NCBI GenBank assembly: GCA_022225965.2
Contig: JAKJXP020000046.1
Span: forward strand, 1 to 64,000
Source of the DNA: Diatrype stigma
Taxonomy: Eukaryota; Ascomycota; Sordariomycetes; Xylariales; Diatrypaceae
DNA: 64,000 nt
Direction of reading: 5' to 3'
Every line of letters starts with the position of its first letter. The stretch's first letter is position 1. Position numbers and translations under genes: made by a program. Shown here one piece after another: positions 23,560 to 36,672 of this stretch. Below the pieces are notes generated by a model that made no database searches, was not told the DNA's origin, and was given only the letters and a program-made list of their open reading frames with translations.

Positions 23560-26315
23560 ATGAGGATCGGGTGCCTCCAATTTGCCCCTCAGGTTGGGGA
23601 CATCGACAACAACCTCAATCGTGCCGATGCAGTCCTGAGTAAGGCGAACCCGGAAGATCTGGACATACTTGTCTTGCCAGAGCTCGCATTCACAGGTAAG
23701 CCAAAAACATGCTCAGAAAACATCGACTGCTTCGTGCATGGCATTGCTGGAGCGAACCCCACCTAGGAGCCAAACTGTCGGGACAAGAGCTGGATTTGGA
23801 ATTACTGCATTAAGCATTGGGCTTCACTGTGGAATCGTATTGCTTACCAACTGTCGCGCATTTTATTTTATAGGATACAATTTCAAATCGCTCCAGGAAA
23901 TCTCACCCTTCCTAGAGCCATCCAGATCAGGGATTACCTCGCTTTGGGCTCGGACGACTGCCCTGAAATATAACTGTGTCGTTGCAGCGGGGTACCCGGA
24001 GAAGGTCGATGTTTCGAACAACTGGCCGACGTCGCCTGAGTACTATAACTCGTTGATAGTGGTCAACGACGAGGGAGAGACGATCGCGAATTACCGAAAG
24101 ACGCATCTTTATTATACGGACGAGACATGGGCCTTGGAAAACCCCAAGGGGTTCTACCAGGGGTGGATACCTGGCATTGGACCGACGGCGATGGGCATCT
24201 GTAAGTTCCGATGCGTCTACAACATCTATCCCTATCTAGACAACGCCTGCGTGAGATACTGGACTGACTAGAGATACAGGTATGGACTTGAAGTTAGTAT
24301 ATGAGCTTTCCGATGTGTGATTTGTATGCCTGACTTAGCTTCCTAGCCCCTATAAGTTCGAGACGCCGTGGAGCGCCTTTGAGTTTGCCTTCCACATCCT
24401 AGACGTACAGGCCAATGTTGTCATCATGTCTATGGCTTGGCTCACTCGTGAGGATGCGCGAGAGTTCAGCCAAATGCCCAAGGAACCTGACATGGATACT
24501 CTGACGTATTGGGTAAAACGCCTCGAGCCGTTGATTCGCTCAGAAAGCGAAGATGAAATAATCGTGATTTTCGCCAATCGAACCGGAGTGGAAGCCGAGG
24601 CTGTTTATGCCGGTACCAGTACTGTCATTGGCATCAAGAATGGTGAGGTCAGTGTCTATGGACTTTTGGGCCGTGGTGAAAAGGAGTTGCTGGTTGTCGA
24701 TACTAGTACCCCACCGTTAGGTCAGCTTGTATATCGACCAAACCAACAGACGGTTGTCGAAAGCGACACAGGAACTCTCCCCAGTGCCTCTCCCGTGCAG
24801 GAAGCCACCAGTCTCCAGCAACATAGGTCTAATTCATCTAGTACTATGCCAACTCCATCGAATACCGCTGGGACTAGAGGAAATGGGTACCAGTCATCGG
24901 GAGCGTTGCATGGAAGTAGCGGAGGCGATACTCTTCGTAACGCAGGAGGTAATACATCGTCGACACAGGAAGTCACTACATCTCCGAGCAGATTACCTAC
25001 TGCAACGCATCGTGAGGAGCTACCTGTCTCGGCATACCACTCACAACCTTTGCTAGACCACTCAAAGGTTGCTAGGATACCACGGTCATCATCAACAGCG
25101 AATGACCGTTCCAATCATGTGGACACGCCTATTTGGCCAAACGCAGCTGTAGGGTTTAGACGAAAGGTAGCAGACACACCCCCTGCCTTCGCCAGCAACG
25201 ATACGGTCAAAGCCCAGACCCCGAGGCCATCAGAACAAGTAGACACACTACGTGGCAGGAGACCAGCCCAGGGGTCCCCACATAGCACGTCGACTGGCAT
25301 CGAAAACCCACCAAAGTCGCGTGATCCTAGCCGGACGAGACATCGAGGGCGTTCTGGTTCCAATGTTGTAGCGCGTTCAGCTACACATTCCGAATCTCAG
25401 GGGCTTGGTCCCACATATCAACCCCCCGCGACACCGGATTTGGAGAAGCTTGGGGCGGATATGTTGGTATTTGAAGAAGGTACACATCCGCGGCGAGACA
25501 GCCTTGTATGCCACGTAGATGAGGACGACTTTGTCGTGTATCACTCCCCACGAAGGGGAAAAATGAACCCACAAGAGGAAGAACACGACTCACCAAGTAA
25601 AGCGCATAAACATTCGAGAAACAAGTCAAGAGGCTCAGAAAGACGAGGAAGCGAGCACCAGCCTTCCCGCCGTACTCAAACCCCAAAACTGAGTTCGCCT
25701 AGGGGGGGAGACCATCACTCGCGTGCCAACGAGACGTCGAGCCGACCGAAGGAATCGCCGCAACTCACTGGCTCAAGAGCAGCTGGCCATGGCGAACAAC
25801 AAGACAGGAGACAATCACCATATAAGGGCTCCCCAAAGGCCCTCCAACAGCCTCTACCCCGTCTGACGTCCCCTCGTTCGAAAGGGAACAAGCTCAATTC
25901 CAATCAGACTAGCCCTATTTCTCAGCATAAAAGCCCAGAGCCTACCAGCGAGGAGAAGGTCCAGTTATGGAACGACCAACCAAGCCGCAGGGATGAGAGC
26001 CATAGAGGCTCTGAGAGAACCGGAAATGCATCTCGGCATCTCAGAAACGATGTCAACAAACCACAGGTACTACCTGACGAGAGTGCTAACGACTATAAGT
26101 CGTCCTCCGTCGTGACTATTGGGATCCATAACTCGACTATAACTCATGGAGGCGGCCTCAAGACCCCGAAGGCAATGGTACTGTCCCCCAAGCTCAACGA
26201 GCATGAAGTACGCCCCCCAACAACTAAGAGCGCGAGAATCGAAACAGTACCATTCAAATCTGTAGTAAGTGTAGATACCGGCAAGTTTGAGAGACCAAAA
26301 AGCGCGGTGTGGTGA
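23560..26315 (+). CDS. NTA1: Protein N-terminal amidase (nitrilase superfamily) with long disordered tail
   Basis: Exons 23560-23695, 23874-24200, 24280-24292 and 24347-26315 give 814 residues. NTA1 deamidates N-terminal Asn and Gln to Asp and Glu, feeding proteins into the Arg/N-degron pathway. The nitrilase fold is visible over about residues 1-300: MRIGCLQFAPQVGDID start, catalytic Glu in LPELAFTG (residue 41), catalytic Lys in YRKTHL (121), catalytic Cys in GICMDLNPYKFE (155), then a MAWLTRE region. The Cys codon is split T|GT at the start of a 13-nt microexon that encodes little more than CMDL. From about residue 300 the protein is Ser, Pro, Arg, Lys and Gln-rich and predicted disordered for some 500 residues. 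The final exon is one open frame, so the tail is not a separate gene. Core motifs are complete, so activity is likely. Confidence 0.88.
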
Positions 26316-28940
26316 AGACAACGGAAAAGGCGATGAGATGAATGGGCAGACACGACATGGACGAAGAGAAACATGATCTTTCCTTACAGCGAGGTGTTTT
26401 CGGCATTGCTTGAATCCTGCTGTATTCGCTTGTGTGTATATCTAAAGAACATAAGGCTAAGAGCTTGGGAGTGGGGGGAGACTTGAACATATGATTTATG
26501 AATCGATGGCTACTTTATATGCTCGGTAGCATTGGATGGACGAGGCTCGAGATTGTACATTGTCCTCGCACAGGATGGAGCTTTGCACATAAACTAGGCA
26601 ATGACACTGATGTAAAAATCTTGAAGGGGAGACAGCCAGCCCATTGAACATTGCAGATGATCGGGGCAGTCTTGTTGTTAAGAAGCCAAGGGTTCGGGCC
26701 GATCGGCTAGTACACGACCCTTGGAGGATCCCGAAGCGTCTGGGGCGGCGCGTGCATTCTCGGCACCTGCTCTTTCGCTTTTCCTTCCTGCCTACACCAG
26801 CTGCTTGGCTACCGAAAGAGCCCACAGGGCGCTTAAGCACTCTGCCTATTCGGTGCATATTGCATTGGCTAGGATCTTATCAAGGTCATCTTATGGGATA
26901 TAGAGTTACGACATGACTACTAGAAATTCTAGTTGAGATGGAAGCCTACGCCTTTCCTTTCATATGTTCGTTGTCTAGATGAAACGTACGTACTAGATGC
27001 AGATACAACTGTGACATAGATGGAAGATGGTGACTTATAACATACTCAAGTTACGTGGTCTAATTGGGCCGTTCGCCGTAGGGTAGGGTAGTATACAATT
27101 ATATGGATATGAAGAAGGATATGGTTCAAGAGGTCCAACTGGACTTGAGACTGTGACGACCACCGCTAGCTTGCATGCCCACATACAGAGGTGGCCAGGT
27201 GTTCAGACAGAGACCGTACGACCTCGTAACATTTGCTGTTCGTGACTGACTGGCTGGCATCAAATCGGACTGCACCGATGGCGCACACTCACCTCAGGCA
27301 CCAGGCCCGGGAATCTGGTAACGAGGCTCCTTGGGCGCTTCGCTCGACCGCTCGCCGGAGCAACTATACTCTCGCACAATGATCTTCCGGGCTGTTGGTT
27401 CCCCTCCGACGTTACCCAGCCACTGAGGATGCGCCCTGGGCCGCCACAAACGGCTTGTCGCACATTACATGCAGACTCGATTCACATTGCGAAAGGTGAC
27501 GGTGACTCTGACGGGGCGGGAAATCGCATTTCTCTTGGACGAACCATCGGCTTGCCGAATGGACGGGCCGCAGCAGCAGATGGGGGGTGGGGATGGGGAA
27601 GGGGGGTCGGTCGGTCCAGCTTGGCTAGACTAACCGCAAACAGTGCTGAATTTCGATCGATGTTGGCTGCGCGTCGTGTGTCGTGCGTCTTGGGCATGGA
27701 TGCTGACGAAAGAAGAAGCTGAGTTCTGACTGACTGACAGACAGACTGGGCTTGACTGGTGAATGACTGACAGGCAGGCTGATAGCAAAGGAAAAGCCTA
27801 TTACCTACAGGAGGAGTGTGGGGTCGGGGCCTATAGTCTACCAAGTAGACTAGGATATAGGTACCTATGTATATATGGGCTTGGGGGCCGGGGGCCCCTT
27901 TCCTCCCAGGGTTTAGCCGTTCCATTGCCAAATCCTCCGAGGGCCCGTTGCCGCTACGTGATTGGGTGCGTGGTCGCGGCCGCGGCCGGCAAAGCACCAG
28001 GGTCCATCGCCAATAGGACGGCCGTAACCGCGGACGCTAGAGCTCAAGTGCTGTGCGGACTGTGAAGGCATGCAGGGGCTGCTGCAGCTGTCTGCGGCCA
28101 CGAGTGGTGATGCCAAGCCGTGTTGGGCGTGCTGCGATCGCTCAATGGCTGGATGTTGCATTCTGCCCCCTCGGCCCCCCCAGAGCTCACCCGGCCAGGA
28201 ATTGCTGCCGTCCAGCGAATCATCGACGCCTCCCCTCTCCAAAGCTTTCCCAGGCTATGTCGGGTTGTGGGCACGGCGGCCCCCTCTCTCCCCCCCAAAC
28301 GAGATAGATCTAACGAAGGTAGTTAGCGGAGGTTCCTGTAGGGCACAGCGAGGAGCGAAATCATCCCTGTTGCCGTGCATATCTGGTAGGTGGTAGTACA
28401 AAGTAGGTAGGCATTGTAGGTATGATGCTGGGACAGGCGGATTTCAGGCTGTCACTTCGCAGTGGGTGTTGGTTTCTCGGCATTGCCATGGCCTGGAACG
28501 GGATTTAGATCCCCAGATCTTGTTCACACGGTTTCTTGCTGCGAACGACGCGCGCTTGTCTCCTTCACCCTTTGTGTCGGGATCTCTTGTGATACTGTGA
28601 TATCTTGACACTCGGCATAACTCAGACCAGCATTACTCTTTTCGGCCTCGTAGCCCGTAGGGTCGGTTCGATCGCTCTTATTTGAACCCAAGACTTGCCA
28701 CTCCAACATCGGGGAAGAAGACGCCCTGGCCACTATTACCCCTAGAATGTGATGCGAGGTGACATTAAACGAACGAATCCATTGAGCGATATATCCGGGA
28801 TAAGAAACCTCCAACGTCGCCTTTTCTCTACTCTCTATATACCCGCAAATATACTGCTCAGTGAGCCGCGAGTCTTCATACTAGCAAGCGTATCGATCGT
28901 CACTCAAGAAATCACGAGTCAGTAAAGAGCCGCACCGACG
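26316..28940. other. Intergenic region upstream of paralogue B
   Basis: This 2.6-kb stretch has several overlapping frames on both strands in GC-rich sequence (27429-28400), with no family signature and inconsistent frames. TATATACC near 28834 may belong to the promoter of the 28941 gene. I see no gene. Confidence 0.35.
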
Positions 28941-30498
28941 ATGGCGTCGATGTCGCGGGCCATCGTTGCCGGTGCGCTCTTGGGCGCATCCTCAGCAATA
29001 TTGGTCGCACAAGACTCACCGTGCGCGGTACAATGCGGCAATGTGCTTGACTCTACGTCGGCTGAAGATCTGGTCTGCAATGCGGTCGACTACTCTATGG
29101 CGTATCAAGGCACAGTCTTCAAGAACTGCATTGAGTGCGAGTCGACGAGCGACTACACCATCTCCGGGGGCAAGCCAGCCACATCCGATTTGCAGGCTAT
29201 GTTATGTAAGTTGCCATATTGTCTATAGAGCCACCCTGGCTACCAATCTAACTATGCGCTTGGGAGAAGAGAAAGCTAACAGTATATTACCTCGCAGATA
29301 ATATGCGATCAGCCCTGTCGCATTGCGTCTTTGAAGGAGACACCAACCCATGTCTGACAACGTATATTCACCCCTTCTAGACATATCCTGTTATGCAGAC
29401 GCTGACCACCTGTGCAGAACAGCTTGTGGCCCTCTCCAGGGTGCGATTGAATATGAAAATCTTGCCGCGAATACCTCTACCTACGGTTACTGTAGCGTGT
29501 GGAACGACGAGCAAGTACCGAAATGTGGCGAATGTCTCCGGCTTATGGATGGCGGCCTCTATTTGGACAACTGTAAGCCTACTCACCCGCCGTATTGGAG
29601 TGTTGTTTCTGCTGTTGCCAAAAAGCTCCCAACGACTAATGCAAGTCTCTTCTTTCTTCCAGACCTGCAGGTTCTAAGCGGAGCTTGCGACCTCCTGCTC
29701 CAGCCCCCGGCCACGATTCCCCTGGAAGGCGACATCTTCTCGGACACGGACCAAGTCAACGTCACGTCGCCGACGCCGACGTCGGTCTTCCAGTCGGACG
29801 CGCGCGTGGGCGCGCTCTCCTACGGCGCCATCGCCGGCATCGCCATCGGCGCCGTCGTCTTCCTGCTGATCGTCATCGGCTGCGGCGTCGTCCTGAACGG
29901 CAAGCGCAAGCGCAAGGCGTTCCTCCGGCAGCGCGAGAAGAACACCGGCAACGGCTACGGCTACGGCAACAACTGGCCGGGCGGCGCGCCACCACAGGGA
30001 GGAGGAGGAATCGCCGGTGAGATGTTCGAGACGCCGCTGAGCCAGAAGCCGCTGCGCGGCGGCTGGGGCGACTCGCCCATCAGCGCCACGACCGACGACC
30101 GGTCCTACGGCGGCGGCTACCCGCCGTACTTCTCGCCCTACACCTCGCAGTACAACAGCCCCGTGAGCGGCGGCGGCGCCGAGGGCGGCGCCGGCCACGC
30201 GGCGTGGCCGGCCGAGAAGGCAGCGACGCAGAACATCGGCGTCGCGCTGAGCCCGGATCACGAGAGCGGGTACTGGGGCGGCGATAGCAAGGGCAAGGAT
30301 AGGGACTGGGCCGGGGGCGCGACAGCCGAGGAAAGGGACGGGTACGAGCTCCAGGAGGGCATCAACAGCGGCGGCGGACACCAGTACCCGTACGTGCCGC
30401 CGCCGCCGGCCCTGCAGCCGCGCAACCAGGCCCCGGTGCTGAACCACCCCGGCTACGGGCGGTTCGGGCCCACACCGCCCGGTACGTCTGGGCCATAG
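28941..30498 (+). CDS. Cys-rich single-pass surface protein, paralogue B
   Basis: Exons 28941-29205, 29298-29361, 29418-29572 and 29663-30498 give 439 residues. It has a signal peptide (MASMSRAIVAGALLGASSAI), then QDSPCAVQCGN, CNAVDYS, CIECES; across a phase-1 intron come YNMRSALSHCVFEG, NPCLTT|TACGPLQ, YCSVWNDE and CGECLRL; a second phase-1 intron leads to YLQVLSGACD. The TM helix is at about 216-240 (SYGAIAGIAIGAVVFLLIVI), followed by a KRKRK stop-transfer and a Gly/Pro/Tyr-rich cytoplasmic tail. The extra 56-nt intron 2 is needed: without it a stop follows, and with it the block reads PC..TTACGPLQ, matching paralogues A and C. Function is unknown; a sensor or wall-associated role is inference. 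Confidence 0.83.
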
Positions 30499-31658
30499 TA
30501 ACCGGCACCATGCGATTTCTTTTGTCTCAGTAGCCGCGGTCGTTATAAGGGATTGATGACACGCCCTCCAGCAAGGTCAAGCCGCATCTCTGTTTGTTAA
30601 TTGTATTTATCTCGTCCCTCTTCTTTCTTCTCTGTTTGTTATCATGTCATACGCTGCTACATAGCCAGGAGTTCCGGTGTGCGATGCAGGTAATCATACC
30701 CCTGCTTCGGTGGTTGGCCAGGTGCGGCGGAGAATATTGGGAAATAGGTGGTGTGCATATATAGGCACGTGGGAAGGGGGGGCAGGTGGCTGTCTTGAAT
30801 ACTAAGTATTTGGGCGTTCTGGATATACCTCGATTTTCTTGCCATGAGAGCATCGTTCTTAATACACTTGCTCCCGTTTATATGCTCAATTGATCGTTCA
30901 GATTGGTTCGTTTTATTTGTTTCGGAGACGATAGTTTCACATCATCTTTGAGTAGATGCTTATAGCGGCATGGTTCAGTTATCAGACCTACTCCCGTCAC
31001 GAGCCAGGGAGCTGAGAAATGGCTCCTCGGGTGAGAGGGAGGGATACGGAATGATGCATTATAATAGGACATGCATTATAATAGGACAGTAAGGTGACCA
31101 AATCAGGAATAAAGCTGCAAAGTACTTGAATCATCAAGATGTTACGGTACTATGGACTGACCTGACTGAATAGTATTCTGGTAACTTTTTTGGTAAATTC
31201 AGAGGGAGACTGGGCATGAACGTAGCGGCCAAAAGTCATCAGACTCCTGCTACTGCTTCTTGGCCGTGGGGTGTCTGATTACTTTTTGGCCGCCGCCTTC
31301 AGTAGCTTTCGTATCAAGCCTGGCTTATCTTTACTGTGGCGTATCCATAGTGTGGCGGAAGCTCTACAATGCTCCACACGCTACGCCCAAAACAGCCAAG
31401 ACGCTGTGGCTTTAGCTCTCATTATCGCTTTTGCCCCACAGGTCTCCCAGAAAATTTTGGAGCTTCCGAAAGTCTCAAGAACTTTTTTTTCTGTCCCAAT
31501 CCCGACTTGTCTTGCACGTCGAACCCAAGGCAAAAGCAGATTCCAGACAACACCTGGATATCCAAGTCGGTTCGATATCAGCATCCCTATTGTCCTTCAT
31601 TGGACCTCCATTTTTATCGGTGTTGCATATCATATCGCAGAAACGCAGAAACGCAGAA
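30499..31658. other. Intergenic region upstream of CBF5
   Basis: No gene recognised. Frames at 31271-31765 overlap the CBF5 first exon in another frame and are shadows. Confidence 0.4.
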
Positions 31659-33292
31659 ATGGCGGCAACGCAGGATTTCTCCATCAAGCCGACGGCGGTG
31701 ACCCCAGCTCTGGACACCAGCAATTGGCCGCTTCTTCTGAAGAACTGGGACAAGTGTATGTGTAGTCTGGCTTGTTAACGGCCTGTGTGATGATATCTGC
31801 TGTTCGAGGTGCTAATCCATTGTGAAATAGTGCTTGTGCGAACCGGTCACTTCACTCCCATCCCCAATGGCAGCAACCCGCTGTCGCGAGACCTCAAGTC
31901 ATACATCTCCTCCGGTGTCATCAACCTCGACAAGCCGTCGAACCCCTCCAGTCACGAAGTCGTTGCCTGGGTGAAGCGTATTCTGCGATGCGAGAAGACG
32001 GGCCACAGTGGAACTCTCGATCCCAAGGTCACGGGCTGCTTGATTGTCTGTGTTGATCGCGCTACCCGACTTGTCAAGTCCCAACAAGGTGCCGGAAAGG
32101 AATACGTTGCTATTATCCGATTCCATGACAAGGTTCCCGGTGGCGAGGCTCAATTTGCGCGTGCCCTCGAAACCTTGACCGGTGCCCTGTTCCAGCGACC
32201 TCCCTTGATCTCCGCCGTCAAGCGACAGCTCCGTATCCGAACTATTCACGAAAGCAAGCTTATTGAGTTTGACAATGACCGACGTATGTTCACTTCCTAT
32301 GCCGGATTCCAGGTGCCCTTGTGCTAACTAGCTTCTAGATCTTGGTGTATTCTGGGTGTCCTGCGAGGCTGGAACCTACATCCGAACCCTTTGCGTCCAC
32401 TTGGGACTTCTGCTTGGTGTTGGTGCTCACATGCAGGAGCTTCGACGTGTGCGAAGTGGTGCTATGGACGAGACCAAGGATCTAGTAACCCTTCACGATG
32501 TTCTGGACGCACAATGGACGTATGACAACACCAGAGACGAGGCTTACCTGCGCAAAGTCATTGCACCGCTTGAGACTCTTCTCACGTCCTACAAGCGTAT
32601 TGTCGTCAAGGACAGCACTGTCAATGCCATCTGCTATGGTGCAAAGCTCATGATTCCTGGTCTGCTCAGATATGGTACGCTATTTGTTGCTGAATTACCC
32701 TCCCTTTTGAAAGAAGCTAACACCCCTTGCAGAGGCTGCCATTGAAGTGGGCGAAGAGGTTGTCTTGATGACGACCAAGGGTGAGGCGATTGCTCTTGGC
32801 ATTGCCCAGATGTCGACTGTCGAGATGTCATCCTGCGATCACGGTGTGGTTGCCAAGGTCAAGCGATGCATCATGGAGCGTGACCTCTACCCCAGAAGAT
32901 GGGGTCTGGGTCCTACTGCAACTGAGAAGAAGAAGCTTAAGGCCTCAGGCAAGTTGGACAAATTCGGTCGTGCCAACGAGCAGACTCCTGCCAAGTGGAA
33001 CCAAGAGTACAAGGACTACGGCGCACCTGCTGATGGTGCTGCACCAGCACCAGCCCCTGATGTCACCATGACTGAAGCTCCTGCTTCTGCTGCCCCGACC
33101 CCCAAGAAGGAGACGGCCCCTGTGGCCGATGGAACACCCGCTGGTGATGATGACAAGAAGAAGCGGAAGAAGCATGATGGTGAGACGGCAGACGAGAAGG
33201 CAGAACGCAAGCGCCGGAAGGCCGAGAAGAAGGCAGCCAAGGAAGCGAAGCGGGCCTCGTTGGGTGGAAAGGCCGAGTCTGACTCCGACTAA
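31659..33292 (+). CDS. CBF5: H/ACA snoRNP pseudouridine synthase (dyskerin)
   Basis: Exons 31659-31755, 31831-32283, 32339-32674 and 32733-33292 give 481 residues; all introns are phase 1. Cbf5 is the catalytic subunit of H/ACA ribonucleoproteins in the nucleolus and isomerises uridines in rRNA guided by snoRNAs. Seen: DKERIN-type N-terminal segment ([20 protein letters not shown]), [17 protein letters not shown], the catalytic loop [12 protein letters not shown] with Asp at about residue 96, [41 protein letters not shown], then the PUA domain ([22 protein letters not shown] to [21 protein letters not shown]). The tail is Lys/Glu/Ala-rich ([15 protein letters not shown]), as usual for nucleolar retention. 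All expected motifs are intact. The start is the first ATG in a repetitive agaaacgcag leader. Confidence 0.97.
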
Positions 33293-34468
33293 ATTCTCGG
33301 TATCTATACCTGGGCACGGTTTCTCGAGTACATGACTTTGGTTCGATCCAGCGGCTGGTTACAAGCTCATCGCATGATTCCCTCTTTCCGTTTTGGCGGC
33401 GTTCGGGCTGTATCATAACAGTGTTGGTCAGGAAAATAGGCGTTCCGGTTCCTCACAAATTTCTTCTTCTTTCGATGGGCAACCCAATCGCGTCTGTTTC
33501 ATGACGTGTGCAACAATGCTAGCATTCAACGAATGAATATGTAGATAAGGGCGCATATATAATGTTGAATGTATGCTCATCCATGAATTACAACCCTATC
33601 TAATCTGGCGATTCGGTATGTTATTGTCCACTATATGCTAGGGGTAATTTACAAGTGAACAATGTTGGTGATGCTGTAAGTACGGAGGCCCTTCGAGCCT
33701 TTGCTGCGTAGAGATTGTGTAATTCCTTCAACTCGTGACACAACGCATCATGGCCCTGAAAACACTCATTTTGTGGCACCGCAGTCATGAGAAATGATTA
33801 GAATATCTACACCTTGCGACGACACTGGGAATGAGACAGGTATTGCAACGACTGCTGCGTGACACCGCCACACGCACCGGCATAAGTGTCTGTCACACAT
33901 AAGGCTCTTAAGCGTGTTCCCAAAACTGTATAGTTAGCGATAAGTCAAGAAATCCCGGCCTTCTAACACCCTCTTGCTGCCGTTGTTCCTTGGATACCAC
34001 TACTCTCAATGTGCCGAGTGGCATGATCCGCATCATCACCCCTCCGTTGGGCGATGTGAGTCCGCCTTTATGTAGGTTGTGCTTGCTTGCTTGCTTTATA
34101 TAGGTAGGTAAAACTTCACTAGCTGGCGGCAATAGCATGTAGTTGAACCTCATCGCCAACCTGCATCATCTATTGACCGTCCATCTCCAGGGGCACCTAG
34201 ATAGCTTGGACTCATGGCCATACGCATTGCCAGGCGAATGCGTTCTGCCTGCCTGCCTGTAAATCACCACACAGCATGGCGCAGCATAAGGTCTAAGAGT
34301 CCCTGAGCTCAACCTCGGACATAAGCTATGCCTAACCATGCAGTCTAAGTGAAGTATGTACGTAGGCAAGCAACTTCCTCACTTACTCCCAGTCCGCCGC
34401 ATTGTCGATAGGCTTCCCCAGGGATTCTTCAAGAACGCATCGTCTTCACCATCAGTACCAGTCTCATC

Positions 34469-34499
34469 TCATCATCATCATCATCGTCGTCGTCGTCGT
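34469..34499. repeat. Triplet microsatellite (atc)n then (cgt)n
   Basis: About five ATC units run straight into about five CGT units, in a region with no supported gene. Confidence 0.7.
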
Positions 34500-36250
34500 T
34501 GCAGTCCTTGCCGAACCCCCTCTTCTATCATACTTGACCCGGGTAATACCGCGGCAGCTAGCCAGTCCGCCCGACCTCCCTGCGCACCTTGCGCAGTCAA
34601 TCGGCCGCCCCTTCCCCCATCCTGGTAGCGTGAGCCCCGGGTACATACTTAACTCGACGGTTGGCCCAAATGCCGCCGTCGCGCGGGCGTGTCCATGTCC
34701 ATGCCCAAGTCTGTCGCGATCGGCGCGGCGGAAGCGGAAGCGGAACCGGTCCCACCGGTTGCAGCGCGCTTGGCGCCGCGGCGTGCGCCCGCCACGCCGC
34801 ACGAACGCTACCTAAGAAAAAGCGCCGCACCGTGGTGGGTGGACTTGCACCCTGAGTAGCGCGGTCCGCCTCGTGCCAATTGGCTACCTATGTAGCACGG
34901 ATGGCAGGGCCAGACTTCTGAGATCGTGATGAATTGTTTCTTGTTATCGTTGTTGTTGTCGTAGTTGTGTCTTGCTTGAGGGGGAAGAAGCGTCGGCGAG
35001 CCTCCGGACGGTCGCGTCGGGCATGTCGAGTAGAGAAGCTGCGGTGGGCGGGGGCCGCGAGAGTTGTTGTCGTTGCTGTTGTTGTCGCGGTTGGATAAAT
35101 TACTTTATCCTGCACTTTCCTTTTCTTTTCGGTCGGGTCGCATTGCACTTCCTTTCCTTGCGATGCGGATGGTGACGCCGTTGCGTTCACGGGCGGTGAT
35201 GATGGGCAGGCTGCCGAGCATCACGAAAATCGACGTAGGTTGAGCGGAAACATGTCGACTTTCTGCCGTTAACTTACTATACTTTTGTCTGTCTACGCTT
35301 ATGTGTGTCGAGGCGAACATCGCGCGTCAATAAGTTGGTTGCACCCAGCTACAACATATAAGTCGATATCTTCAGCCCGTTCTTACCCAGTGACGAAGCA
35401 TTGGGCTCTCTTACATATCCTTTGCGAAATGGCTGCCCTGTAATATCCACGTACGTACAGCCATGCCATCTGCTGTAGTTATAAGTACTTGCCTGGTAGC
35501 ATCGTGCTGCGGTTATGAATGAGGTTCGACTCCGTTTATTACTTCATACACAGCAGTGCCGCAGCGAAATCTTCCGACAGATGTTAGGAGATCGATGATC
35601 TGTCTGATCGTCAGGGCAGCTACGGCGCAGGCAGCACGTCAATCTGCCCATTAGTAATATCTAGCAACATCACTACCGTTTACGTCTGCGGGCGGTGATG
35701 CGATGGCTGTCACGAAAAAGTTAGATGCTCTTCCAACTACCGGTAGTAGTCAGTTAGTTCACAGCCTTACGGAGGGCATGGGGGTGGGTAATGGACTACA
35801 GTTACTCCCCTGGTTTGATAATGTACGACCCCTTTTCGACGCTGATTCAAGGCCCAGTTTCAATTCACTTCACCTGAGGATCTGCATACAGAATGCGAAT
35901 ATTAATAATTCGCCACCGCCGTGAAAACCCGGTCCCAAACGCAACTATCGTTTTCCTAATCGATCACGCACACTTCCCTGCCTGACAAGTCGATACTGGG
36001 ACTGGGAACCGAGTCCTCAGGTCCTTTTCCCATCAACGACCATCAACGAATGAGACACACATGTAAGTCAAACCTACTCCTCAACGTGAGACATCTCGCT
36101 GGTATAACGTAGGACACAGGGAGGATTATATAAACACCCAAGATATAGCTCTGTGTATACGGCTCGGGAACTAGTTAGATGATGGTCAGGTACAAAGGCA
36201 TGTTAGACGTATCGTAAGTCTACCTGGCCAATAGCAACTTGATGCGGACG

Positions 36251-36292
36251 CATACCGGCTGGCACATACCGGATGGCGCATACCGGATGGCG
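36251..36292. repeat. Tandem 14-mer x3
   Basis: Three head-to-tail copies of cataccggatggcg; the first differs at two positions. Confidence 0.85.
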
Positions 36293-36645
36293 GCTAACCA
36301 GGCATTGCCCATCTCCTGTATGTCACGGCCGTGGGATTGACAGATAATGTGGAAGCAATTCCAGACTAATGCGGCCCGAGAAAGCTTGTCCAGTTGCACG
36401 ACGTCGAGAAGGTTTGTGATCTACATTGCGAATGTTCCTTTTTCCTCTGTTCCTTGCGGGGTGTCAGGGTGCTTTGAGAAGGCAACTCTCTTGGGCAATG
36501 AAAAATACGACATCATAACCACTACGCATGCTGCGTCTTCGGGTTGTTCTTAAATGCCTACACGAGGGCGGCGGCATTGCACTTTTGCAGCCATTAGTGA
36601 AACGTTTTTTGTCTCTGGATTCTCAAGGGCTGTCCTGGCGGTGAA

Positions 36646-36672
36646 TGATGGGTGATGGGTGATGGGTGATGC
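36646..36672. repeat. Heptamer tandem repeat (gatgggt)n
   Basis: Nearly four copies of a 7-bp unit in non-coding sequence. Confidence 0.75.

Noticed and set aside
27429..28400. Cluster of overlapping 80-170 codon frames
   Set aside because: Several frames and both strands are open at once in GC-rich DNA; none resembles a protein family.
34356..34855. Open frames on both strands near 34.6 kb
   Set aside because: Overlapping, low-complexity, seeded by triplet repeats; no start context or domain.
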